Source of the DNA: Isachenkonia alkalipeptolytica
GTDB taxonomy: Bacteria; Bacillota; Clostridia; Peptostreptococcales; T1SED10-28
Direction: 5' to 3'
Assembly: GCF_009910325.1 (NCBI RefSeq)
Contig: NZ_SUMG01000006.1
Location: 121,960 to 185,959, forward strand
DNA length: 64,000 nucleotides
Shown here in pieces: positions 41,690 through 51,223 of this stretch (positions within the stretch are counted from its first letter, which is position 1; every line of letters begins with the position of its first letter). The position numbers were made by a program, and so were the translations under genes. The notes under the pieces are model-generated. The model worked only from the letters and a program-made list of their open reading frames with translations, was not told where the DNA came from and made no database searches.

Positions 41690-44125
41690 TTAAGCACTTA
41701 TGCTTTTGGTGTTGGATTTGCCGTAAATCTTTCTCAGCAGGGAACGGGAGTCGTTTCCTTCGAAGATGGAAAGGGTATGCATCCCTCGGGTGATGGCAAC
41801 ATACAGGAGTTTAATGTCGATGGGATTGTCTTCATAGTAACTGTTTTGATTACAGATAATCACGCTGTCAAATTCCAAGCCCTTGGCCAGATACGAGGGT
41901 ACGATGGTGATTCCGGATCCGTAGGTCTTTTGATCCTCTTTCAACACGGTTGTCTTCAAATTTTTCGGAAGCTTTCTCTTCAGGTCCAGGCTTTCCTCCC
42001 GGTCCTTACAGATCACAGCGATGGATTCTCTACCTTCCCTCTGTAAGGATAGGATTTCCTCGCTCAAATCCTGTACCATGGCCCCTTCATCGTCGTAGTA
42101 CTGATAGGTGGGGGCCTTCCCGTGACGGATCACCGGCTTCGCCTTTTTCACCCCATGATCATCCAAAAAGTCGATGACCTCATTGGCCAGATTCATGATC
42201 TCGATGGTGGTACGGTAACTTTGGGTAAGCTCCATATACGTAGGCTTCTCATCCACAAAGACTTCCGCCATAAGCTCCGACCAGTTGTCAATGCTTCGGT
42301 AGCTATGGATCCCCTGGGAAAGATCTCCCAGCAAAGTGAACTTATCGGTTTTCAGCAGTTCCTTCAGTACTTTAACCTCCAACAAACTAAAGTCCTGGGC
42401 TTCATCGATTACCACATTCCCGATGGTGATGTCCTCCTTAAAACCGAATAGGGCTTTTTTCAAGTAGGCCATCGGAGCCAGATCCTCAAGTTCCAGTTGT
42501 TTATTTTGCAAGGTTTTTTGATGGTAATCCTTAAAGTATTGTTGGCGATCCCGGTCTTTTTCCGTCCATAACTCTTTCTGCTCAATAATCTTATCGGTGG
42601 TAAAGTCCTGATAAAGGGCATACAAATCTTCTTTTACAAACCCGGCGGTATAATCCTTCACCAAGGTCTTGGCTTCCTTTTCCAGCGCCTTCAACTCCGC
42701 ATCCCGTTTTCCGATCAGGGGCAGGGTTTGTTGTCTGCGTTCTTCCAGTTCCGGAACCTTTACCCGAATCCCTTGGATCCGGTCGTCATAATACGCCTCA
42801 ATACTTTCCAGTACTTCTTTTTTCTTCTTTTTCAATTGGTTTCGAAGGGTCTTTTTCAATTCCTCCGGCCGTTTATACAGGGGTAAATGATTAAAATCCT
42901 TTAGGATTAACTCCTCGATGGTTTCCTTTCGGACCAGAACATGCTCTCCCAGGGTAAAATCCAGGTTTTGGAGAAAATCCTGTTCCATTTCTCGGATATA
43001 TTGCTTCAAGGCTTCCAGATACGCCGCGGAGCCTTTAAACTTCAGCAGCCATTTTAGATTCTCAAGGTTTTGCGTCCCGGTTGTGAGGTCAAAATCTTCA
43101 GGATTTTGCGCCGCCTCCTCAGATGCGATGATTGCCGTAGCAGCATTCGGTGGGTTCGATGCACCGTATTCCTTCGAGGCATTCGGTGCTTTCGAGGCAT
43201 TCGGCCCCTTCGAGGCTTCTAAAAAGGTTTTTAGTTTCTCCCCGGTGCCGATCAGCTTGATTTTATTGCCGATTAAGGATTTCATAAAATCAATGAAGGT
43301 GGTTTGCCGTACCTCCTCTACCCCCAGCTCCGGTAGCACCCCGGAAATATAATCCAGGAAAATGTTGTTCGGTGCTAAAATCATGAAGTTATCGGGATCA
43401 AAGGTTTTTTCATAGGTATAGATGAAATAGGCGATTCGGTGCAGGGCAATGGTGGTTTTTCCGCTTCCCGCAGCCCCTTGTACGATCAAAGGATTTTTCA
43501 TATCCGCCCGGATGATTCGGTTTTGCTCTCCCTGAATGGTGGAGGCAATATCCTTCAGCTTATCGTCGGCCCCCGCCTCCAAGGAGGCTTGTAAAAAATC
43601 ATCCTTTGTGGCGATGTCAATATCCATATAGTCTACTAAGGTTCCCTCTTCCATGGTGTACTGTCGTTTTAAGGTGAGTTCTCCTTTTTGCTCTCCCGCT
43701 GCGGTTTCGTATTCGGTTTTTCCGATGCGCCCCTCGTAGTATACATTGGCGATGGGGGATCTCCAGTCCACAATTAAGGGGACATCGTCCTCCGCCCGCA
43801 TCAGGGAGGTTTTTCCGATGTATACCGGGTCCTTTTGTCCCTCTTGGGGAATAAAGTCGATCCGGGCGAAATAGGGTTTATCTTTTACCCGTTGCAGCTG
43901 CTTAAAGTTTTTCTCCGCCGTCTCCATAAACTGGGTGTTAATCAGTACACTGATATAGCTTTGGGAGCTGTCTAAGTAATCCAGATTTTCCATGGCCTCC
44001 TGGATATTTTCTTTGTATTGACTTTTATAAATCTCCGTTGCTTCCAGGGTTTTTTGAATGTAATCCTTGGTATATTTTAGTCGTTTTTCTTCTTTTTTAA
44101 ATTCCGGGCTTTTCTTCGAGCTCAT
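41690..44125 (-). CDS. helD: HelD-type superfamily 1 helicase, RNA polymerase recycling factor
   Basis: 811 residues. An N-terminal coiled coil (about 10-65) is the arm that enters the polymerase. PLIVDWRSPIANVYYEGRIG is the HelD-specific block. Walker A VQGAAGSGKTTIALHRIAY lies near 215, DEAQDFS is motif II, LTQSYRTTIEI and AKGLEFDSVI are later motifs, and VAITRGMHTL is motif VI. It displaces stalled RNA polymerase from DNA. A low-complexity Ala/Ser/Asn/Pro insert of about 35 residues near 300-335 (SKAPNASKEYGASNPP) is not usual. ATG at 44125 follows AGAGGAG. Confidence 0.94.
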   Translation of the reverse strand: MSSKKSPEFKKEEKRLKYTKDYIQKTLEATEIYKSQYKENIQEAMENLDYLDSSQSYISVLINTQFMETAEKNFKQLQRVKDKPYFARIDFIPQEGQKDPVYIGKTSLMRAEDDVPLIVDWRSPIANVYYEGRIGKTEYETAAGEQKGELTLKRQYTMEEGTLVDYMDIDIATKDDFLQASLEAGADDKLKDIASTIQGEQNRIIRADMKNPLIVQGAAGSGKTTIALHRIAYFIYTYEKTFDPDNFMILAPNNIFLDYISGVLPELGVEEVRQTTFIDFMKSLIGNKIKLIGTGEKLKTFLEASKGPNASKAPNASKEYGASNPPNAATAIIASEEAAQNPEDFDLTTGTQNLENLKWLLKFKGSAAYLEALKQYIREMEQDFLQNLDFTLGEHVLVRKETIEELILKDFNHLPLYKRPEELKKTLRNQLKKKKKEVLESIEAYYDDRIQGIRVKVPELEERRQQTLPLIGKRDAELKALEKEAKTLVKDYTAGFVKEDLYALYQDFTTDKIIEQKELWTEKDRDRQQYFKDYHQKTLQNKQLELEDLAPMAYLKKALFGFKEDITIGNVVIDEAQDFSLLEVKVLKELLKTDKFTLLGDLSQGIHSYRSIDNWSELMAEVFVDEKPTYMELTQSYRTTIEIMNLANEVIDFLDDHGVKKAKPVIRHGKAPTYQYYDDEGAMVQDLSEEILSLQREGRESIAVICKDREESLDLKRKLPKNLKTTVLKEDQKTYGSGITIVPSYLAKGLEFDSVIICNQNSYYEDNPIDIKLLYVAITRGMHTLSIFEGNDSRSLLRKIYGKSNTKSISA

Positions 44126-44159
44126 AGAAAACTCCTCTCATCCTGTGTTCGGACCTATC

Positions 44160-44188
44160 ATTATATCGAAATTTTTTCTAAAGTTCAA
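44160..44188 (-). promoter_or_regulatory. Promoter of helD
   Basis: On the minus strand TTGAAC, 17-base spacer, TATAAT, 35 bases before the start codon. Confidence 0.75.
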
Positions 44189-44367
44189 GGAAAAGCCCTC
44201 AGAAACCATAGGTTTTTCCTGGTCTAAGAGGGATTTTTTGCAGTTTCATTGTCAGCTCACCGGTGTTTTTCAAGATATCAGGGTATTAATAAATACCGGA
44301 ACCTAAGTTTTGACCTGTGGCCTAACCCAGGCCGAAGGACGGTCGGAGGATAAAAGGAGATGATAAG

Positions 44368-45030
44368 ATGAAAGAAATCAAAGGTTTTATCTTTGATCTG
44401 GACGGCGTGATTGTGGATACGGCAAAATACCATTTCATTGCCTGGCAGGCCGTGGCAAGGGAGCTGGGCATTGACTTTACCGAAGAGGATAACGAAGCCC
44501 TAAAAGGAGTCAGCCGAAAAAAAGCCTTTGATCTCCTTCTATCCTTTGGGGGGCTTACCTTGACCGAAGATGAAAAAGAGCCCTTTCTGGAAAGGAAAAA
44601 CCGGCACTATTTAGCCCTGGTGGATCAGATGGGAACCGGGGAGATTCTCCCCGGGGTCCTCCCTTTTTTAGAAGTGCTCCAAAGAAAAAACTATAAAACC
44701 GCCCTGGGTTCTGCCAGTAAAAACGCCCGAAGGGTTTTGGACCGTTTGAACCTCACCCCTTTTTTTCAGGTGATCATCGACGGGAACCGGGTAAAAAAAG
44801 CAAAACCTGATCCCGAGGTGTTTTTATTAGGGGCCGGGGAACTGGGGCTGCCTCCCGAAAACTGTCTGGTGTTTGAAGATGCCCGGGCAGGCATCGCGGC
44901 GGCCAAGGCGGCGGGGATGATTGCCGTGGGCATCGGTAAAAGGGATCAACTCTCCCAGGCGGACCTTGTGATCCCCGGTTTTTATCAGGAAAGTCCCGAG
45001 GCTTTATTGCAGCGCCTTTTGAGGTTGTAA
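44368..45030 (+). CDS. pgmB: Beta-phosphoglucomutase
   Basis: 220 residues. HAD motifs FDLDGVIVDTAKYH (nucleophile Asp and acid Asp, residues 10 and 12), GVSRKKAFD in the cap, GSASKNA (motif II), KKAKPDPEVF (motif III Lys) and VFEDARAGI (motif IV). This set matches beta-PGM, which converts beta-glucose-1-phosphate to glucose-6-phosphate. The adjacent GH65 phosphorylase makes exactly that substrate. AAAAGGAGATGATAAG precedes ATG. It is the only plus-strand gene in the sugar cluster. Confidence 0.92.
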   Translation: MKEIKGFIFDLDGVIVDTAKYHFIAWQAVARELGIDFTEEDNEALKGVSRKKAFDLLLSFGGLTLTEDEKEPFLERKNRHYLALVDQMGTGEILPGVLPFLEVLQRKNYKTALGSASKNARRVLDRLNLTPFFQVIIDGNRVKKAKPDPEVFLLGAGELGLPPENCLVFEDARAGIAAAKAAGMIAVGIGKRDQLSQADLVIPGFYQESPEALLQRLLRL

Positions 45031-45100
45031 CACAAACCGACGAGGATCACTGCCCGGGTGCCCGGGGCTCAACGCCCATAAAAAACTCCCGCAAAACTAA

Positions 45101-45132
45101 AGCGAAGCCCCTTGTATAAAAAGGGTTTCGCT
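45101..45132. terminator. Bidirectional terminator between pgmB and the ABC ATPase gene
   Basis: AGCGAAGCCCCTT paired with AAAGGGTTTCGCT, loop of about 6, T-rich on both sides. Confidence 0.75.
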
Positions 45133-45170
45133 ATTACTTTTATGTTTCTATGCCCGAATCTTTTTACATT

Positions 45171-46301
45171 TTACTCTTTAGCATCGGCCTTCTGCTGTCG
45201 CTCCCTATGCAGGATGGATTCCTCGGTTTCCCCATCGAATAAATGTACCTTATGGGCTTTCATCCCCACTTTCACATGGTCCCCTACTTGAATCTCCAAC
45301 TGCGGCTCTACCCGCGCCACCAGGGTCGCCTTTTTGAGCTTAATAAAGAGATAGGTTTCTGAACCTAAAAGCTCGGTAACCTCCACCAGACCGGTATCCC
45401 CGGACTTCTCCGTTTTTTCCACGTTCAAATGCTCCGGACGAATACCGATGATAATTTCCTTATTGCTATAACCCATCTTCCGGAGGGCCTCCTGCCTTTC
45501 TTTGTCAATGGCAAAGGAAATCCCTTCATAGACCAGCCCCACTTCTCCATCCTTTTCCAGGGACTTTCCCTCGATAAAATTCATCTGGGGCGAACCGATA
45601 AATCCCCCGACAAATTTATTTTCCGGTTTTTCGTAGAGGTTGGTGGGGCTATCCACCTGCATCACCTTGCCGTCTTTTAATACCACGATCCGGGTTCCCA
45701 TGGTCATGGCTTCCGTCTGGTCATGGGTCACATAAATGAAGGTGGTTTTCAATCGATGATGAAGCTTGGAGATTTCCGCCCGGGTCTGTACCCGAAGTTT
45801 TGCATCGAGATTGGACAGAGGCTCGTCCATCAAAAATACCTTGGGATTTCGAACAATGGCCCGCCCCAGGGCCACCCGCTGTCGCTGTCCTCCGGAGAGC
45901 TGTTTCGGCTTATTCTTTAGAATAGGGCGGAGTCCTAAAATTTCCGCCGCTTCCTGTACCCGCTTATCAATTTCATCCTTTGGCATTTTCCGAAGTTTCA
46001 GCCCAAAGGCCATATTCTCATAATTGGTCATATGGGGATAAAGGGCATAGTTTTGAAACACCATGGCAATATCCCGGTCCTTAGGGGATACATCATTCAT
46101 AATTTCTCCGTCGATCAGCAGCTCGCCCTCGGTTATTTCCTCAAGACCGGCAATCATTCGTAGGGCGGTGGATTTTCCGCAACCGGAAGGTCCTACAAAC
46201 ACAATAAACTCATTATCTTTGATCTCCAGATTCAGGTTTTTCACCGCATGAAAGCCGTTGGGATACACCTTGTTCAGGTTTATCATTTTTAAACTCGACA
46301 T
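45171..46301 (-). CDS. Sugar ABC importer ATPase (MsmK/UgpC type)
   Basis: 376 residues. Walker A GPSGCGKST near 37, signature LSGGQRQRVALGRA, Walker B LMDEPLSNLDAKLR, H-loop THDQTEAMTM and a C-terminal MOP/OB domain starting VGGFIGSPQMNFIEG, with IIIGIRPEHL. This is the CUT1 energy subunit for di- and oligosaccharide uptake. It lies at the end of the operon, 12 bases after the GH65 gene. Confidence 0.95.
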   Translation of the reverse strand: MSSLKMINLNKVYPNGFHAVKNLNLEIKDNEFIVFVGPSGCGKSTALRMIAGLEEITEGELLIDGEIMNDVSPKDRDIAMVFQNYALYPHMTNYENMAFGLKLRKMPKDEIDKRVQEAAEILGLRPILKNKPKQLSGGQRQRVALGRAIVRNPKVFLMDEPLSNLDAKLRVQTRAEISKLHHRLKTTFIYVTHDQTEAMTMGTRIVVLKDGKVMQVDSPTNLYEKPENKFVGGFIGSPQMNFIEGKSLEKDGEVGLVYEGISFAIDKERQEALRKMGYSNKEIIIGIRPEHLNVEKTEKSGDTGLVEVTELLGSETYLFIKLKKATLVARVEPQLEIQVGDHVKVGMKAHKVHLFDGETEESILHRERQQKADAKE

Positions 46302-46313
46302 CTTCTCTCCCCC

Positions 46314-48668
46314 TTAGTTATTTGTCATTGGAAGCCTCAAGCTCCCTTGCCTTTGATCCAACCGGTAATCCCTGCTGTTGTGCTTAAATTCGATGGAATC
46401 CCCCCTTAACAGGGTATACAGGGTTTCTTTTTTTCCCACCATAACCTCCAGCCCGGCGCCTCGAAAAAGGATCCGAAAACTGTAGCCCTCCCAACCTCCG
46501 GGAAGGACGGGGCGAAAGGACAGTTTTTCCTTATCCGTTCGCATCCCCCCAAACCCGAAAACCATAGTCATCCAGGCACCTCCCATATTGGCGGTGTGGA
46601 TGCCGTGGTGACTTTTCTTCAGCACATTGTCCAAATCCATTCTTACGGTTTTTCGAAAGAACGTTTGAGCTTCATCGCCATACCCCGCCTCGGAAGCCAT
46701 AATACTGTGAATGCAGTAGGACAGGGAGGAATCATGGGTGGTCAGAGGTTCGTAATAGTCGTAATTCCTCTTTTTGTCTTCAAGACTATATTCTTCGCTT
46801 AAAAGAAACAGTCCCAGGACCACGTCCCCCTGTTTTAAGACTTGGTGGCGGTAGATATTTAAGGGATGATAATGAAGAAGCAGGGGTTTTTTTTCCTTCG
46901 GTTCCTGCTCAAAATCCCAGGGGGGCTTATCCAAAAAACTGTCGTCCTGGGGATAGACCCCCAGGGCTTCATCTTTGATAAGCTTCATTTTATCGGCGGC
47001 CCGTTGAAAGCCCTTCAGTTCTTCTTTATCCATGGCAATCCTTTTCATCAGGGCATAATAGGCCTCGGCGTCCTGGTCTTCAAACCCGACGGCACTGTCA
47101 CAAGCGTAGTTCAGATGCATTTTCGCCATGCTGTTGGTAAAAAAATTGTTGTTGACCAGGGCGGTGTATTCATCCGGCCCCGTCACATTATAAATCTCAA
47201 ACTTCCCCTTCCCTCTTTTATTGAAATGTCCGAGATCCATCCAGATCCTTGCGGTCTCCAGGACCATCTCCAGGCCGTAATCCCTTAAGAATTCTTCATC
47301 TCCGGTGGCTTCCACGTACTTTTTCAAGGCGTAGATGATATCCCCGTTAATATGGTACTGGGCGGTACCCGCAGGATAATAGGCGGAGGATTCGCTGCCG
47401 TCGATGGTTCTCCAGGGATACAGGGCCCCTTTTTTATGATTCATCTCCCTGGCTCTGTCTCTGGCCCGATCCAAGGTTTGATAGCGATACATCAGTAAAT
47501 TCCGAGCCAGTTCAGGTTTGGTATATAGGAAAACGGGAAAAACATAGATTTCCGTGTCCCAGAAGTAATGGCCGTTATACCCTTCCCCCGTCAGTCCCTT
47601 GGCGGCAATGGCGGTTTTTCCGTCCTTCCCCAGGGACTGAAGCAGATGAAAAAGGTTAAAATTCATTCCCTGCTCAAGATGGCCCGCTCCTTCAATTCTT
47701 ACATAGACCTTCTCCCAAAAATCCTTCAGGTATTCCCGTTGATTGTTTTCATATTTATTAAACCCCCATTTTACCGCTTTCCTCTGGGTTTTTTCGCTCT
47801 CCTTTTTTAATAATTCCAACCCCGCTTTTTCATCGGTTTTACAATGGTGATAAGTAATGATTTTTAGGACCCTAAAAGCCTCTTTTTCCCTACATACCCC
47901 CGACAGCTCCACGGTCATTAAGCCTTCTTCATCGATGGCGGGATTGACGGTTTTCTCCAGAATATTGCTTTGATGGCGCACTTCCGTCCATAGGGTATAA
48001 CGATTGAATCTGGTTCGATGGACGGCTTGCATTCTTTCCCCTTCCACGGAAGTATCCTCGGGGACTAAAAGGCTGCCTTCCATTCCCGCTCCGATTCGCG
48101 GATCCTCATTGTGACTCTTATTAAACACCGAAGGGTCCAGGGTGGAACGAATCCCAACTTCCCCCGAGAAGTTCAACGGCGTCACTTGATAATCAATCAT
48201 GGCCAGTCCTTTTTCTTCAAAGGGAATGATCCTTTTAATATGAATCTCTACTTCCCGCCCCCGGGGAGACTGCCAACGGATCAAACGCTTCACCATCCCC
48301 TCCATCATGTAAAGCCCTCTTTCATAATGCAGGAGGGTTCCCTCTTCAAGGGAAAAAACTTCTCCCCCAAGGATCAGCCGGATCCCCTGGGCATCGGGCA
48401 AGTTCAGCATGGTTTCATTGCTTTTTGCATAGCCATAGGCGCCTTCTCCGTAAACAATGGGGATCGAATCATAAAAACCGTTCATATAGGTTCCCTGTAT
48501 GCTCTGGGTATTCGTCTCTCCAGGGCCCTCCTCCAGGTTTCCCCTCATGCCCAAAGTACCGTTCCCTATGGAAAAAAGCGTTTCCACCAGCCGAAGGTCT
48601 TCTTTTCCGTAGCGATCCTCCCGGATCACCCAGGGATCCTGTCCAAAGTTTCCTGTGCCGCTTGTCAT
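46314..48668 (-). CDS. GH65 disaccharide phosphorylase
   Basis: 784 residues, normal for GH65. N-terminal beta-sandwich (WVIREDRYGKEDL, ETLFSIGNGTLGMRGN), then the (alpha/alpha)6 barrel with GHYFWDTEIYVFP, and YNVTGPDEYTALVNNN, whose Glu is the general acid. The phosphate loop is near LTTHDSSLSYCIHS. The family splits trehalose, maltose, kojibiose or nigerose with phosphate to beta-glucose-1-phosphate plus a sugar. Which sugar is used cannot be read from these motifs. No signal peptide. ATG at 48668 follows GGGAGGAAATGCC. Confidence 0.93.
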   Translation of the reverse strand: MTSGTGNFGQDPWVIREDRYGKEDLRLVETLFSIGNGTLGMRGNLEEGPGETNTQSIQGTYMNGFYDSIPIVYGEGAYGYAKSNETMLNLPDAQGIRLILGGEVFSLEEGTLLHYERGLYMMEGMVKRLIRWQSPRGREVEIHIKRIIPFEEKGLAMIDYQVTPLNFSGEVGIRSTLDPSVFNKSHNEDPRIGAGMEGSLLVPEDTSVEGERMQAVHRTRFNRYTLWTEVRHQSNILEKTVNPAIDEEGLMTVELSGVCREKEAFRVLKIITYHHCKTDEKAGLELLKKESEKTQRKAVKWGFNKYENNQREYLKDFWEKVYVRIEGAGHLEQGMNFNLFHLLQSLGKDGKTAIAAKGLTGEGYNGHYFWDTEIYVFPVFLYTKPELARNLLMYRYQTLDRARDRAREMNHKKGALYPWRTIDGSESSAYYPAGTAQYHINGDIIYALKKYVEATGDEEFLRDYGLEMVLETARIWMDLGHFNKRGKGKFEIYNVTGPDEYTALVNNNFFTNSMAKMHLNYACDSAVGFEDQDAEAYYALMKRIAMDKEELKGFQRAADKMKLIKDEALGVYPQDDSFLDKPPWDFEQEPKEKKPLLLHYHPLNIYRHQVLKQGDVVLGLFLLSEEYSLEDKKRNYDYYEPLTTHDSSLSYCIHSIMASEAGYGDEAQTFFRKTVRMDLDNVLKKSHHGIHTANMGGAWMTMVFGFGGMRTDKEKLSFRPVLPGGWEGYSFRILFRGAGLEVMVGKKETLYTLLRGDSIEFKHNSRDYRLDQRQGSLRLPMTNN

Positions 48669-48850
48669 GGCATTTCCTCCCTTTCTTTGTATCCGGTATC
48701 AACGGCCCCCATTTCCATTCGGCATCGAGGGCCGTCATTGCTTCCCTATTGAAACGTCCCAAGGGCAGCAGGAGCCGAGGATTCCCGGCCCCGACCATTC
48801 TTTCCCAGGGCTTTTTATAAACTTACCCTTTTAAATGATTCTTCCACTAG

Positions 48851-50218
48851 TTAAAAACCGGTGATGTCTTCTAAATCCAATTCCAGTTCTTCCAACGCAT
48901 CGGCGGCGTCCATATCCCCGGTAAGCACACTGTGTACCGCTCTAAAGAAAGCGGTGGAAACTTCATTGTACTGGGGTGCTGATATCGTGGAAGGTCTCGC
49001 CACCGCATTGGTAAACACATCATAAAGACTTCCGAAGAAAGGCACGGCTTCCAATACCTCATCGTCTTCATACAAAGACATGATCGTAGGATTGAAGGCA
49101 CCTTCAATGGCTCTCATCTTCTGAACTTCTTCGGAGGCTAAGAATAAGGCGACATCCGCCGCAGCCTCCACGTTCTCACTGTATCGACTGACACCCAATT
49201 GCCATCCCCCAAGGGTTGCCGCAGGGCTTCCGCTGCCTGCCGGTAATGCGGAAACGTCAAATACGCCCTGTACCGCACTGTCATCGTCTTCACTTAGGCT
49301 ATAGGCATAGGGCCAGTTTCTCATAAAGGCCGCATTGCCGCCCTGCCAGATCGCCCGGGCATCTTCTTCCGCCATACCGGTTACTCCGTCGGGAGAAATG
49401 GTTCCTACCCAGCCGGCGGCCATATCGATGATTTCCACCGCATTTTCATTATTGACGGTAATCTCTCCGTCGGGTTCGATGATTTGTCCACCCTCATTGG
49501 AGGCGATCCATTCCAAGGCATTACAGGTAAGACCCTCATAGGCGTTGCCCTGCCATACAAAACCTACAAAATCGGAGTTTCCGTCGGCCCGTTCCCCTTC
49601 TTGGATGACATCCGCTGCATTTTCAAGCTCTTCCCAGGTTTCCGGGGGATCCAGATCGTATTTTTCCAATAAATCCGTTCGGAAATACAGCAGTCCCGCA
49701 TCGGTAAACCAGGGGATTCCCACTAATTCTCCGTCCACTTCGTTGTTCTCCACGATGGCCGGGAAGTGGTCTCCCACCACGTCTTCCGCACCATAGTCAT
49801 AAAGGTCCACAAAATGCTCGGCTAAATCTCCGGGCCAGATAACATCAATCTGATAGACATCCACTTCCGAACTTTGGGCTTCAAAAAACTGAAGGTAGAG
49901 TCCCAACCGGTCATCGGCCAGGTCGGGGGTATCCAGCACTTCTACCCGAACCCCTTCATTACGCTCGCTATACATCTCGGCGGCTTTTTCCGTAAGTTCA
50001 AATTCCTGTCCTACCGCGCCCGCTGCAACGGTTATTACAATGTCATCTCCGGGATCGTCGGCCTCATCTTCATCGTCCGCATCATCGGGGTCCAGGGCGG
50101 CTCCGTTTTCATCGGGGTCATCCAGCAAATCCTCCTCCCCCTCTCCACAGCCTACAAGGCCGGAGAAGGTCAGCGCCAGAACCAAAAACATGATCAGCAA
50201 TAATTTTTTCTTCGACAT
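48851..50218 (-). CDS. Sugar ABC importer substrate-binding lipoprotein
   Basis: 455 residues. Signal peptide with lipobox LVGC (Cys near 24), a strongly acidic Asp/Glu linker of about 35 residues, then a CUT1 binding protein: VDVYQIDVIWPGDLAEHF, PWFTDAGLLYFRTDLLEKY, AAFMRNWPYAYSL and SRYSENVEAAADVALFL. This resembles trehalose/maltose/sucrose-binding ThuE/MalE proteins. The acidic linker suits a high-salt or alkaline exterior. ATG at 50218 follows AAAAGGAGGATTACC. Confidence 0.93.
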   Translation of the reverse strand: MSKKKLLLIMFLVLALTFSGLVGCGEGEEDLLDDPDENGAALDPDDADDEDEADDPGDDIVITVAAGAVGQEFELTEKAAEMYSERNEGVRVEVLDTPDLADDRLGLYLQFFEAQSSEVDVYQIDVIWPGDLAEHFVDLYDYGAEDVVGDHFPAIVENNEVDGELVGIPWFTDAGLLYFRTDLLEKYDLDPPETWEELENAADVIQEGERADGNSDFVGFVWQGNAYEGLTCNALEWIASNEGGQIIEPDGEITVNNENAVEIIDMAAGWVGTISPDGVTGMAEEDARAIWQGGNAAFMRNWPYAYSLSEDDDSAVQGVFDVSALPAGSGSPAATLGGWQLGVSRYSENVEAAADVALFLASEEVQKMRAIEGAFNPTIMSLYEDDEVLEAVPFFGSLYDVFTNAVARPSTISAPQYNEVSTAFFRAVHSVLTGDMDAADALEELELDLEDITGF

Positions 50219-50356
50219 GGTAATCCTCCTTTTCTTCTCTTTTCTTTAACAGAGACCCAACTTTTTACTTTCCAACTTTCTTTTTTGACTTTCTTTTCTT
50301 CTCCTTTTTTCCGCTCAGCCTCCTTTTTAAAATGGTATGGATCCTATGCCTTCGAT

Positions 50357-51223
50357 CTATCCTTTGATCGCCCCCGCCGTGAGTCCTGCAACGATCCGTC
50401 GTTGGAAAATCAACACCAGTAGGACAATGGGCACCGTCACAACCACGGCGGCGGCCATGATCTCCCCGAAGGGCTCCTGTCTAGCAACCGCCCCGCCGAA
50501 ATAGGCGATGGCCACGGGGACGGTTCTTGCCCCGGGGTCAATCGACGTAAAGGTTAGGGCAAAGAGATACTCATTCCATGCGGCAATGAAAGCAAGCAGC
50601 CCAGTGGTTACCATGGCCGGTGCGGTTAAGGGCAGTAAAATACGATAGAAGGTTTGAAAAGGGGTGGCGCCGTCGACTTGGGCGGACTCCATCAGAGCCG
50701 GGGGCAGCCCCTTGAAAAAGGCCGTCAGTACCCAGGTGGTAAAGGGCAGGGTAAAGATCATGTATGACAAAATCATACTGAGCCTTGCGGATAAATTAAG
50801 GGTGTTAATAACGGCGTATAGCCCTGCCAGCACCGTTACCTGAGGGAACATGGTCATGGCCAGAATCATATAAAGAGCGGGCTTTCTTCCTTTAAATCGG
50901 AGTTTCCCAAGGGCAAAGGCCGCAAAGGATCCCGCCGTCAAGGCCAGGGCCGTGGTAGATACCGCCACCACCGTAGAGTTCCAAACGCCCCTTATGAACT
51001 GCTGATTGTCAAAGATCACCCGGTAATTGTGAAAGCTCGGTGAAAACTCCCGGGTTACAGGGTCTCTCGGTATAAAGGTTGCCGGGGTCATTTGAATCTG
51101 TGCCTCGGTTTTCAACGACGAATTCACCGCCCAGTAAAAGGGAAAGAGCAGGTAAAAGAGAATAAAGGCCAGCAACAGATAAAACGCTACTTTTTTAACT
51201 TTGGATTTTCTTATCTTAGTCAT
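50357..51223 (-). CDS. Sugar ABC importer permease, MalG type
   Basis: 288 residues, six helices. The EAA motif ESAQVDGATPFQTFYRILLP and N-terminal FPFYWAVNSSLKTEAQI are typical of MalG-like CUT1 permeases. I choose ATG at 51223 (MTKIRKSK), which overlaps the MalF-type stop in ATGACTAA, with GGGGGTG upstream; a longer reading has no site. Confidence 0.93.
   Translation of the reverse strand: MTKIRKSKVKKVAFYLLLAFILFYLLFPFYWAVNSSLKTEAQIQMTPATFIPRDPVTREFSPSFHNYRVIFDNQQFIRGVWNSTVVAVSTTALALTAGSFAAFALGKLRFKGRKPALYMILAMTMFPQVTVLAGLYAVINTLNLSARLSMILSYMIFTLPFTTWVLTAFFKGLPPALMESAQVDGATPFQTFYRILLPLTAPAMVTTGLLAFIAAWNEYLFALTFTSIDPGARTVPVAIAYFGGAVARQEPFGEIMAAAVVVTVPIVLLVLIFQRRIVAGLTAGAIKG

Noticed and set aside
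41650..41690. Short 10-base tandem units near the helD stop treated as a regulatory array
   Set aside because: They lie after the stop, are imperfect and few, and are explained by slippage in low-complexity sequence.
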